Origin: Bacillota bacterium
GTDB lineage: Bacteria > Bacillota_E > Sulfobacillia > Sulfobacillales > Sulfobacillaceae
Direction of reading: 5' to 3'
Length of the DNA stretch: 7,337 nucleotides
NCBI GenBank assembly: GCA_021802225.1
Contig: JAKAAS010000075.1
Location: 1-7,337, forward strand
The notes under the pieces: model-generated
What the model was told of the DNA's origin: nothing
Seen by the model: only the letters and a program-made list of their open reading frames with translations
The model's database searches: none
Position numbers and translations under genes: made by a program
Part shown: piece after piece, positions 1 through 6,533 of the stretch
Position numbering within the stretch: the stretch's first letter is position 1
Layout: each line of letters begins with the position of its first letter

Positions 1-2
1 CT

Positions 3-1982
3 CCATCGACAGTACGCCAAATGTTTGTGTCATATGCAAACGGTGTCAATGCCTATTTATCCAAGAACAGGCTGTCTCCTGAGTGCATCTTGTTGAATCA
101 CTCCCCACTTCGATGGAATCCATGGGATTCCATCGCCGTATTCAAATCAAGGCATTTGACCATGGGGCGTTGGGAGCATAAAATGTGGCGCCTACATATA
201 CTACAAAAATTTGGTGTGCAAGCACTGACCACTTTATATCCTTTAGCGTCTCATTTTAAGACCTTGGCTCCCGACCTTGATCGGGATTTGGAACACCTAG
301 ACCTCACGTTGCAAACTCTACCACTTCAGAGCGGATTGTCTGACTCAGAAGAAGGCGGCAGCAACAACTGGGTCCTATCAGGCGCGCGAACCTCATCCGG
401 GAAACCATTGCTAGCCGGCGATCCGCATCGAACAATTGAATTGCCTAACGTGTACTATCAAAATCACATTATTTGCCCGGAATTTAATGTAATTGGGTTC
501 TCGTTCCCAGGCACTCCAGGCATTCCGCACTTTGGCCATAACGAATGGGTCGCTTGGAGTATTACGCATGCCGCAGCTGACACTCAAGATGTCTTTATTG
601 AAGAACTTAACATGGATAACAGTCTTTATAGACGAGGTTATGAATGGAAAAAAACATGTGTCCGAAACGAAGTGATTCATGTGAAAAACGCTGATTCCAC
701 CATTATTCAGGCCATAGAAACAGATAATGGTCCAATAATTGACTTTGTGAATAATCATGGATTTTCGGTAAAGTTAGCGTCCTTACAACATCCTAATAAA
801 ACGTGGGAAACTTTGTTCTCTATGCTGTTTGCTCACAACATTGACGAATTTGATACATCGATGCAAGACTGGGTCGACCCCGTAAATAACTTACTCTATG
901 CTGATATTCATGGTCATATCGGCTATCGGATGCGTGGCAAATTGCCCTTGCGTTCACTTGATAATGCATGGGTTCCAGTACCGGCAAAGGACGATGAATA
1001 TGCATGGAGGGATTTCGTGCCATTTGAATCCATGCCGCACATTACGGATCCACCAGAAGGATTTATTGTCACGGCCAATAATCAAGTATATGGCGATGCG
1101 TTCCCTTATTATGTATCCTTAGATTTCGCTTCCAACCACCGCGCAGCACGAATTGAAGAATTAATTCTCAGCCAGGATCAATGGAATATTACCGATATGG
1201 TGCACATTCATTCTGACATCCATTCTAAATCTGCAGAGAAATTTCTCGCCATTCTTCCAACAGCGCGACCGAAGACACCGGAAGGGATGAAACTCCAGAA
1301 CTTACTGATATCGTGGGATGGTGTTCTAACCTCCGAAAGCTTTTTACCAACAATTTATAATTCGATGCGGAAATTATTGGTCGAGAAAGTAATGATCGGG
1401 GTCACCAATGAAGAATTTTTCAATACTTCACGCACCATGCCTGCGTTAATGTGGCAGTTTTCGCGATTGACATCATACTTAATAAATCTCTTAACTGATG
1501 TAGCCCAACCCATTACCAAAACCTTATACAAACTTTGTTCTGATCCATTAGGATATGCTTTGGATGAAGTTGCAAGGCAGCAAATACTAAGCGCTGATCC
1601 CTTGTCCTTATGGCGTAATGTTCATATTCTTTACCCTAATCATCATCTGTCCAAGTTTTTTCCGGAAATAGCATCGGTCACAAATCTATCACCTATTGGC
1701 ATGACAGGCGATGGGGATACTATCCAGGCCGCGTCGTATTCTTTGTCAGGGTTCGATGTGAAGGGTTCATCAGTAGCACGATACGCCTTTGACCTCTCGA
1801 ATTGGGATATGTCTGGATGGATTACGCCCTTTGGAACGAGTGGTGTGGCATTGCATCCTCATTATGCAGATCAGTTCTCATTGTGGAGTCATCATCGTCT
1901 TTATCCTATGCACTTCAGTCAAGAAAACGTGGTCAACCATGCGCAATATTGTACCACTTTAATATCTAAGGCAAAGAAGTAA
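3..1982 (+). CDS. Penicillin acylase family protein (N-terminal nucleophile amidohydrolase), 5' end outside window
   Basis: This family hydrolyses amide bonds of substrates such as beta-lactams and N-acyl-homoserine lactones; the substrate here cannot be read. The frame is open from base 3, and the residues before the first ATG (base 21) already fit the family (SYANGVNAYL follows directly), so that ATG is probably internal and about 100-150 N-terminal residues, with any signal peptide, lie outside. Counting from the ATG at 21, GGSNNWVLSG at residues 112-121 is the autoprocessing site. Cleavage before Ser114 (codon 360-362) would release the beta subunit with Ser as nucleophile. SGKPLLAGDPH, GHNEWVAWS and the Asp-rich stretch after it follow in family order. 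Near the C-terminus GDGDTIQAASYS, DLSNWD, FGTSGVALHPHYADQ and a Trp-rich end are typical. The beta subunit of about 540 residues is full length with no frameshift. It converges on the dehydrogenase gene. The family call is secure; specificity is unknown. Confidence 0.95.
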   Translation, partial: PSTVRQMFVSYANGVNAYLSKNRLSPECILLNHSPLRWNPWDSIAVFKSRHLTMGRWEHKMWRLHILQKFGVQALTTLYPLASHFKTLAPDLDRDLEHLDLTLQTLPLQSGLSDSEEGGSNNWVLSGARTSSGKPLLAGDPHRTIELPNVYYQNHIICPEFNVIGFSFPGTPGIPHFGHNEWVAWSITHAAADTQDVFIEELNMDNSLYRRGYEWKKTCVRNEVIHVKNADSTIIQAIETDNGPIIDFVNNHGFSVKLASLQHPNKTWETLFSMLFAHNIDEFDTSMQDWVDPVNNLLYADIHGHIGYRMRGKLPLRSLDNAWVPVPAKDDEYAWRDFVPFESMPHITDPPEGFIVTANNQVYGDAFPYYVSLDFASNHRAARIEELILSQDQWNITDMVHIHSDIHSKSAEKFLAILPTARPKTPEGMKLQNLLISWDGVLTSESFLPTIYNSMRKLLVEKVMIGVTNEEFFNTSRTMPALMWQFSRLTSYLINLLTDVAQPITKTLYKLCSDPLGYALDEVARQQILSADPLSLWRNVHILYPNHHLSKFFPEIASVTNLSPIGMTGDGDTIQAASYSLSGFDVKGSSVARYAFDLSNWDMSGWITPFGTSGVALHPHYADQFSLWSHHRLYPMHFSQENVVNHAQYCTTLISKAKK

Positions 1983-1993
1983 CGGGATGTGGC

Positions 1994-2015
1994 TATAGTG
2001 GTGATCACCACCATA
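1994..2015. repeat. 22-bp palindrome just past the acylase stop
   Basis: GTGGTGATCACCAC (1998-2011) is a perfect 14-bp palindrome, and the symmetry extends to 1994-2015 with one mismatched pair (1997/2012). It begins 12 bases after the acylase stop codon. There is no T-run on either side, so it is not a canonical intrinsic terminator. It could be a 3' stabilising hairpin, a factor-assisted terminator or a protein-binding site. Confidence 0.6.
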
Positions 2016-2252
2016 CTCCTCCGCATGGCATGGCGTGCATAAAGCATGGGCACCTCCCCCGCCTCTTAAACTCAAATTCGCTTCGGTTCTGTCTCGGAGT
2101 GTGACGTCGTAAATCTCCCGGTGAGATGTCACCCGGTGAAATTACCCCGAATACGGGTCCGGCTCCCACGTCTTTCATACCACGAAACACTGCAAAAGGG
2201 TAAGGAAACATTGAGACAGAATGTAAAACCATTAGAACAAGTGTGTATTCTT
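2016..2252. other. Convergent intergenic gap, no recognisable gene
   Basis: This gap separates the ends of the acylase and dehydrogenase genes. A minus-strand reading frame (2005-2232) exists but lacks a ribosome binding site and has an odd Arg/Cys-rich composition, so it is not called. CCCGGTGA occurs twice (2117-2124 and 2132-2139), with similar bases around each copy. On the plus strand this gives a repeated Pro-Gly-Glu peptide in one frame, which might be the tail of a decayed gene, but I recognise no family. No T-tailed hairpin is visible for either flanking gene. Confidence 0.5.
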
Positions 2253-3329
2253 CTAACGAACGTTTAAGCTTTGGATTCCCAACCGGAGGGAAATGTCATT
2301 GAGTTGATCGATCAAATCGCAGTCTAACGGAATTCCTTTTCGGGTGTACTCAACACGCTTTCGCTCGCTTCGATCTCCGGGAAGCGCCACAGACTTATCT
2401 GTTATTGGGGGAACATTTCTGATCTCTTCTTCCATCATCAAGAGGCGGTCCAAAAATAAGCCAGACGGTAAGATTGCTTCTGGATTAAACACCATGAAAA
2501 AATGTCCCACATTGCTGGGACCAGATATATCGGTATACGGACTTTTGACGGCAGGCCCAATTCCCGCTCCCGATAGCACACCAGTAAGCACTTCTACTAC
2601 CAAGGCTAAGGCATAACCCTTTGCTCCACCCATAGGAAGCACCGCACCATCAAGAGCAGCATGTGCATCTGTCGTAGGATTGCCGTCTTTGTCGATAGCC
2701 CATCCAAATGGAATGGGTTGATCTAGACGCGCTGCCTGAATGATATTCCCACGCGCTACCACGGAAGTTGCCAAGTCAATTACGAGGGGAGGATAATTTT
2801 TCCCTCGGGGAAACCCCCACGCAATAGGATTTGTTCCGAAATAAGCTTCTCGCCCACCCCACGGGGGAATTCCTGGAGGACTGTTTGTTAATGCCAGGGA
2901 AATCATTCCATGATGCGCTGCTTCCGCGCAATAGGTGCTCATTGCACCACAATGATTTGAATGGGAAACAGATACAATAGCGAATCCGTAATCTTCCGCG
3001 ATGGCGATAGCATGTTCTATTGCATGCCATGCAACCACAGGACCTAAGCCATTACCTCCATCCAACCGTACGATAGAAGGTTGTTCTAAGGATTCCCAGT
3101 GGAATTTGGGTTGTCTTGCAATAAAACCTCGTTCAATGCGTGTTATGTATACCGGTAATCTGCTTACCCCGTGAGTATGACGTCCGGTAAGGTCAGCATC
3201 CACTAACACATGCGCAGCGATGTGCGCGTCATCCAGAGAAATATTCATCTTCTGCAATACAGATTCTATCCAACATTCGAGTTTATCTTTATCGATGAAC
3301 CGTAGTTTGGTGTTATTCGGCAAGTCCAT
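2253..3329 (-). CDS. Ldh2/malate dehydrogenase family NAD(P)-dependent oxidoreductase
   Basis: A complete 358-residue protein, the usual length for the Ldh2 family (malate/L-lactate, ureidoglycolate, sulfolactate and related 2-hydroxyacid dehydrogenases, distinct from the Rossmann-fold LDH/MDH family). Family signatures appear in order: HTHGVSRLPVY (51-61), the SHSNHCGA active-site block (122-129), TNSPP (148-152), GGREAYFGTNPIAW (158-171) for the nucleotide site, DLATSVVARG (185-194), IPFGWAIDKDGNPT (206-219) and GGAKGYALAL (234-243). The start is supported by GAGG nine bases upstream of the ATG on the minus strand. It is probably soluble and cytoplasmic. The reaction would be reversible NAD(P)H-linked reduction of a 2-oxoacid; the exact substrate cannot be assigned. 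It is transcribed alone: the acylase converges from the left, and only transposase debris lies upstream. No damage is seen. Confidence 0.95.
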   Translation of the reverse strand: MDLPNNTKLRFIDKDKLECWIESVLQKMNISLDDAHIAAHVLVDADLTGRHTHGVSRLPVYITRIERGFIARQPKFHWESLEQPSIVRLDGGNGLGPVVAWHAIEHAIAIAEDYGFAIVSVSHSNHCGAMSTYCAEAAHHGMISLALTNSPPGIPPWGGREAYFGTNPIAWGFPRGKNYPPLVIDLATSVVARGNIIQAARLDQPIPFGWAIDKDGNPTTDAHAALDGAVLPMGGAKGYALALVVEVLTGVLSGAGIGPAVKSPYTDISGPSNVGHFFMVFNPEAILPSGLFLDRLLMMEEEIRNVPPITDKSVALPGDRSERKRVEYTRKGIPLDCDLIDQLNDISLRLGIQSLNVR

Positions 3330-3370
3330 CTGCTTTTTCCTCTTTTCCCACTTCTTTAATTAATAAAAGC

Positions 3371-3383
3371 ACCAGTTACTGGT
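3371..3383. promoter_or_regulatory. Palindrome ACCAGT-T-ACTGGT upstream of the dehydrogenase
   Basis: A perfect 6+1+6 inverted repeat, 42-54 bases upstream of the dehydrogenase start codon. It is flanked by AAAA (3365-3368) and TTTT (3386-3389), placed symmetrically, so the symmetry reaches 3365-3389 with two mismatched pairs. Its position suits a repressor site in the dehydrogenase leader or promoter; an RNA hairpin is the alternative. I find no convincing -35/-10 pair that would fix the promoter. Confidence 0.4.
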
Positions 3384-3619
3384 AATTTTCATCCATTAAT
3401 ACTCACAACATTTGTTTCAACACGGTTGTTGCTATGCAATTCTGCTTCCTGAGTCAGTATCGCAATATAGGAGGATACTAAAATACTGCTTTCATCAACA
3501 GCTTATCCGTTTTTAACGATGGTTTCTAAGTACTCAATACAGTTCCAGACTGAATGTCTTGCATTATAGCAGATAAGAGTGGATTCCCACGTGGATTTCT
3601 CTTACCTCTGTGCAGTGTT
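3384..3619. other. Intergenic stretch with an orphan Shine-Dalgarno inside an inverted repeat
   Basis: No gene is convincing here. AGTATC (3456-3461) and GATACT (3474-3479) form an inverted repeat that encloses a perfect plus-strand AGGAGG (3469-3474), but no ATG, GTG or TTG follows at usable spacing; the triplet there is ATA. A minus-strand TATAAT (complement of 3563-3568) has no good -35 at 16-18 bases. The right end of the IS110-type relic probably lies in this stretch; its exact boundary cannot be seen because IS110 elements lack long terminal repeats. Confidence 0.4.
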
Positions 3620-4323
3620 TCAAGGTCTTTCTTTCCGTCTTGTGCGGTCTTGCATCACCGTCATCATGTTAGCGAACCCTACTATATCTCGCACGGTCGA
3701 CCCTAATCACAATCCTTTGGTGGTAGCGGGTGGTCGGCCACCGATTCAGGGACGATACCACGCATTCAACTGGAGATCCTTGGTCATGGCGACACGTGCC
3801 GCCTGATATAGCACGGCGGGAACATTTGGGCGGCCCTGCTTGGCAATATGCATCTGGTCTTAGTAATGTCCCGAACTGCTTTGGGTGAAATTCAGTCCCA
3901 CCATCTTCTGCGTTTGTCAAGGATCCGAAAATTGGAACAAGTCGCTCAGCTGTGCCAGCTCTCCGAATCGGGGTGTTCACGGAAACCGCTCGCCATCATA
4001 GACTAATCGGACTCCGAGCATCTTTGGCGTCCGTCTTCGTTGGAGTATCGCCATCCAATTCCTTGAGCAGCAGACAGACGCCGGCGAGCTGGAGACCTAC
4101 ATCATCTCCACGCTTTGTGCTCGGATCCCATCTAATAATGGCCCATAGACTCCATGCTAATACGCACGGCCTCAGATGCCGCCGATCCCACATGGCTTCG
4201 AATTTCGCCGGGTGTTGGCAAACAAAAAGGCTTTGCCCAACTGTCTACAGTTCACGCCGAACCACTGGATATAGTGCCACTCTTTCACCAACTAATTGTC
4301 AATATGGTCTGAGGTATAACCAT
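3620..4323 (-). pseudogene. IS110-family transposase relic with internal deletion and frameshifts
   Basis: Reading the minus strand over shifting frames recovers the family in the right order. The start region ATG (4321-4323) is followed by LVKEWHYIQ and LGKAFLFANTR. Then KFEAMWDR, the motif RISMESMGHY (family: MESTGHYW) and TPTKTDAKDA (family: KTKTDAKDA) mark the DEDD catalytic half. After ERFP-TPRFGELAQLSDLFQ the frame jumps directly to FSDP-QTQKMVGLNFTQSSSGHY, IAKQGRPN and AVLYQAARVAMTKD, the C-terminal Transposase_20 (IS116/IS110/IS902) half with its catalytic Ser region. In-frame stops interrupt it several times, for example TGA after FSDP and TAA after SSSGHY, and at least three frameshifts are needed in the N-terminal half. 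About 700 bases remain of a usual 1,200, so roughly 150 residues between the domains are missing. It is dead as a transposase. The family call rests on motif order read by eye. Confidence 0.8.
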
Positions 4324-4390
4324 AATTTTATACCATAATCTTTGATAATTGACAACCACCTAATTTTGTAGCTATTCACGTACCCTTAGA

Positions 4391-4467
4391 CAAGGCGGTT
4401 GAGAGCCTTGACAGTAGTCCGGTCCGAGGTACAGGGGCTCACGGGGATGATCATCGGCCATCCCCGT
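4391..4467. repeat. Two strong inverted repeats upstream of the IS110 relic
   Basis: ACGGGGATG (4441-4449) and CATCCCCGT (4459-4467) are perfect 9-bp arms around a 9-base loop. CAAGGC (4391-4396) and GCCTTG (4405-4410) are perfect 6-bp arms around an 8-base loop. On the minus strand they would form successive RNA hairpins between the end of the IS66 relic and the start of the IS110 relic. Possible roles are a structured leader RNA of the IS110 element, a hairpin ending the IS66 transcript, or remnants of element ends. Neither hairpin carries a T-run. Confidence 0.55.
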
Positions 4468-4493
4468 CACCTTCTGGAGATACCCGAGGGCGA

Positions 4494-4720
4494 TTATGTG
4501 AGCGGTTGCCACGACTTCCCTTCGATGATCGATCACAATACTGCGAACATCGATTGCCTTGCTTGCACGCTGTCGATAAATAGCCGCGGATCGCGGCGAA
4601 CCGGGTAGCCCCTTCCTCCGTGTGGAATGTGGACACAACGTCCGGAAAAATTCCTTCAGAAACACCACCCTGAAACCCTGGCACATGAAGGAGTTCAAGC
4701 GTTATGAAAACTCTCCTATC
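4494..4720 (-). pseudogene. C-terminal remnant of an IS66-family transposase
   Basis: On the minus strand, FHTEEGATRFAAIRGYLSTACKQG (complement of about 4556-4627) matches the conserved tail of IS66 transposases, where a GA-x-RFA-x-IRGY-STxRKQG block precedes the end. After a frameshift near KQG the family tail continues as SMFAVL, an in-frame stop, then SIIEGKSWQPLT and a TAA at 4494-4496. Upstream, up to about 4720, weak traces of the QQKISG segment are seen in mixed frames and then the similarity is lost. Only about 70 of some 500 residues remain, so the element is truncated as well as mutated. It lies next to the IS110 relic in the same orientation, and 108 bases past the end of the exporter gene. 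Confidence 0.65.
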
Positions 4721-4828
4721 GACATGTTTTCGCAGAGTAACAGGAACTCCACGGCTGATTAGCATGCCGCACTTCCGTTCAGACCTTTACGATACACGAA
4801 CGTCAGGGAATCCAACTCAAGTAACGTG

Positions 4829-5599
4829 CTATTTCCACAGCATGATAATCTTGATGATCATGTCGATGGTGATTGCTAGTAGAACAGTCAAAATCACTCT
4901 CTTCAAAGAGCGTTCCGAAGATCGTGAATTAGCTATCACACCAATTTGGGCACCTCCTACCGAACAAATCATAAGGCCGGCCAATTCGCCCCACGGTAAA
5001 GTCAGCGTGACGCTCCGCATCAGTAAACTGGTTACGGTAATCAATATCCCGGCGCCCAAACTATAGATAATCGCTTCTCGAATCGGATACCCCACAATTC
5101 CTACATAAACTGGCAAAAAGAGAAAACCTGCCCCGACGCCTAACACTCCGCCAAAAACCCCAATCAATAATCCCAGCAGTATCGAGAACGGAACATGCCA
5201 CCAGGATTGATGCTCAGTCCTATGTAATGGCCGCAAGAAAAAGCCCATGGTTGCAATCAATGCCACAGTTAATGTAAATCTCAATACGGCGTTCGACAGA
5301 CCGAATGCTAACCGGGTTCCCGCTACGCTCCCTAACAAAGCCGGAATGCCTAGGACCAAGACGTTCTTTATTGAAATGCGATGCCTTCTCCAGTGCAGCA
5401 AAAAGCTGCTGCCCGCAGACGCTAACGACACTCCCGCCGTATACGCTCCGACAGCGACCATCGATAAAGGTACGTCTCCTAGTAAGGGTGGGCCAATAAT
5501 CAAACTAAACGAAGCTAATAGACTCCCACCAATAGATGTAAGCCCATTCAGGATTCCAGAAAGCATCCCAATGAAACAGAATAGAATCACTAGTCGCAT
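4829..5599 (-). CDS. Sulfite exporter TauE/SafE (TSUP) family membrane protein
   Basis: A 256-residue integral membrane protein of the TSUP family, whose members move sulfite, sulfonates or other small organic anions across the cytoplasmic membrane. Two homologous halves are visible. The first opens with LSGILNGLTSIGGSLLAS (residues 13-30) and the second with IGVFGGVLGVGAGFLFLP (about 143-160), both variants of the G-x-GGG repeat. Hydrophobic segments near residues 3-20, 24-41, 47-68, 78-98, 105-121, 137-160, 175-197, 200-220 and 235-253 give about eight or nine helices. The start at 5599 is chosen because GGAG lies five bases upstream and the first helix begins at once; an in-frame ATG at 5665 would add 22 polar residues and has a poorer site. 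Length is normal and the frame intact. No sulfur-metabolism partner is nearby, so the substrate is open. Transcription could start at the -10 box near 5896. Confidence 0.93.
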   Translation of the reverse strand: MRLVILFCFIGMLSGILNGLTSIGGSLLASFSLIIGPPLLGDVPLSMVAVGAYTAGVSLASAGSSFLLHWRRHRISIKNVLVLGIPALLGSVAGTRLAFGLSNAVLRFTLTVALIATMGFFLRPLHRTEHQSWWHVPFSILLGLLIGVFGGVLGVGAGFLFLPVYVGIVGYPIREAIIYSLGAGILITVTSLLMRSVTLTLPWGELAGLMICSVGGAQIGVIANSRSSERSLKRVILTVLLAITIDMIIKIIMLWK

Positions 5600-5865
5600 T
5601 ATTTCTCCGATTTTTGCATGCACAATGGTGTATCGGTTGGTACCAAAAGCCACCACCGACAGCATAGTATTTTGGCCTCAACAAAAAATTCCTGTTTAGT
5701 TTCATCGAATCTAGCGTAACCCTCTCATGTTTTCGTGGCAACGCTCAGTTCCGATCGTGAGATTTCTTTCTTTATGTCGGAATGAATGCAAGCCCGTTCA
5801 AGAGGGACCCGCAGAAGGAAAACAAAACATTGAGGTAGGGGACCAATTATAAACTTCTGCAGTTC
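5600..5865 (-). other. Leader region of the exporter gene, no gene found
   Basis: About 265 bases between the candidate promoter/operator and the exporter start. On the minus strand one frame reads about 50 residues without a stop (near 5860-5712) but has no usable start codon. A small frame opening with ATG close to the operator stops after six codons. No riboswitch fold that I can name and no T-tailed attenuator hairpin is visible. Confidence 0.4.
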
Positions 5866-5897
5866 ATCAGAGTGAATGTATGAATACTCACTCTGAT
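5866..5897. promoter_or_regulatory. 32-bp operator-like palindrome upstream of the exporter
   Basis: ATCAGAGTGA (5866-5875) and TCACTCTGAT (5888-5897) are perfect 10-bp arms around a partly symmetric 12-base centre. The minus-strand core AGTGAGTATTCATACATTCA resembles TetR/AcrR-type operators of the TGAATGA/TCATTCA kind. It overlaps a minus-strand TATAAT by two bases and would cover the transcription start, a repressor position. The site is about 270 bases upstream of the exporter ATG. No regulator gene is present in the window. Confidence 0.6.
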
Positions 5898-5901
5898 TAT
5901 A
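5896..5901 (-). promoter_or_regulatory. Consensus -10 box (TATAAT) of a candidate exporter promoter
   Basis: The minus strand reads TGTGTATAATCAGAG here, a perfect sigma-70/sigma-A -10 hexamer. The -35 is weak: TGCTTG at 17-base spacing, or GCTTGT at 16. The downstream palindrome at 5866-5897 overlaps it. If used, the transcript would carry a leader of roughly 280 bases before the TauE/SafE start, within which I find no intact small gene. Confidence 0.45.
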
Positions 5902-6170
5902 CACAATCCATCAAATTACAAGCATGTACCCAGTATCTTTCCTGCCATTCCATGATATTGACGTCGATCTGATGGGAGCCTGCTGTCGCAGAACTCTTCC
6001 AATAAATATTCTGCGAATCCTTGCCAATTCCTTTCCCTATGGGTTACTATGATTCCAGAGTTTGGGAGACAAGCCTCCACGGCACGACGCTTGTCGACAC
6101 GTTCCCGATGTCGGCGCAAACGGAAAAACGAGCGGCTTCGCAACCACTCGTCCTCCCGCGCTGACGCGCC
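5902..6170. other. Unassigned stretch, possible decayed gene on the minus strand
   Basis: No gene is convincing. A minus-strand frame ending at TAA 5916-5918 is open for about 80 codons from a TTG at 6143, with a plausible globular tail (ITVTH-like, then NWQGFAEYLLEEF and DRRQYHGMAGKIL), but it has no Shine-Dalgarno and no ATG. It might be the 3' end of a lost gene. I recognise no family. It stops just before the -10 region of the candidate exporter promoter. Confidence 0.25.
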
Positions 6171-6226
6171 AACCGTTAATCACGAACGGTTTAGCTGTCA
6201 CTTAGTATTGTACCATGTATAAGTGA
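6171..6226. repeat. Two successive inverted repeats before the terminator
   Basis: AACCGTT (6171-6177) and AACGGTT (6185-6191) are perfect 7-bp arms around 7 bases. TCACTTA (6198-6204) and TAAGTGA (6220-6226) are perfect 7-bp arms around 15 bases. They lie side by side and lead into the hairpin at 6241. Interrupted palindromes of this size may be regulator-binding or recombination sites; nothing in the sequence decides between these. Confidence 0.45.
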
Positions 6227-6240
6227 TAAAACAAGGCTAA

Positions 6241-6273
6241 CCCTCGCAGACAACGGTCTGGCGAGGGATTTTT
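6241..6273 (+). terminator. Intrinsic terminator, plus strand
   Basis: CCCTCGC-AGAC pairs with GTCT-G-GCGAGGG (one bulged G at 6260) around an AACG loop, a stem of 11 pairs, followed by ATTTTTG (T-run 6269-6273). It is oriented to end plus-strand transcription coming from the left, yet no plus-strand gene is seen upstream back to the acylase. It may end an undetected small RNA or insulate the winged-helix gene to the right. Confidence 0.75.
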
Positions 6274-6374
6274 GCGTGACGGCTGTCTCGATCCCCCAAA
6301 CACAAACACGACCGTTCGCAGCGGCCGTGTCAGTTCAAGAATTATGGAAAGGTGGTGGAAAACTTCTCAATCCG

Positions 6375-6409
6375 TTACGTGGATATACATCTGGCAGGAT
6401 GCCACGTAA
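6375..6409. repeat. 12-bp bulged stem-loop
   Basis: TTACGTGG pairs with CCACGTAA, and next to the right arm GATG pairs with CATC, leaving a five-base bulge (ATATA) on the left side and a TGGCAG loop. A bulged stem with an exposed loop is more typical of an RNA or single-strand DNA structure than of a simple operator. Confidence 0.5.
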
Positions 6410-6516
6410 GTGTTTGCTGATTTTTCTTTTTTGCTATCATCCCGGAGTTTTTGCCCGGGCGACTCTCCCATACAGAAAGGAGTGAACGAGCGTTTTTTGA
6501 TAGATCCACCGCGTTT

Positions 6517-6533
6517 TTGCAAAAATTTTGCAA
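6517..6533. repeat. 17-bp A/T-rich palindrome TTGCAAAA-A-TTTTGCAA
   Basis: Perfect 8+1+8 inverted repeat, overlapped on the left by a second palindrome (TTTTTGCAAAAA, 6514-6525). The pair is nested inside the CGAGCGTT/AACGCTCG repeat at 6487-6543. It sits about 75 bases before the candidate start of the winged-helix gene, a position suited to an initiator or autorepressor site, or an unwinding element. Confidence 0.55.

Noticed and set aside
2005..2232. Minus-strand 75-residue reading frame in the convergent gap.
   Set aside because: No ribosome binding site, unusual Arg/Cys composition, no recognisable domain, and it overlaps a palindrome and direct repeat.
4031..4308. Plus-strand reading with an SPGVGKQ-like motif that could suggest a second, inverted IS110 copy.
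   Set aside because: The minus strand of the same bases carries several IS110 N-terminal motifs in the correct order (LGKAFLFANT, MESMGHY, KTDAKDA), so the plus-strand motif is most likely chance.
4372..4765. Two overlapping minus-strand frames of about 105 residues taken as small genes.
   Set aside because: They are pieces of the frameshifted IS66 tail; family similarity passes from one frame to another.
4829..5665. Longer exporter start at 5665.
   Set aside because: The ATG at 5599 has GGAG at five-base spacing and begins directly with the first membrane helix; the extra 22 residues are polar and not family-like.
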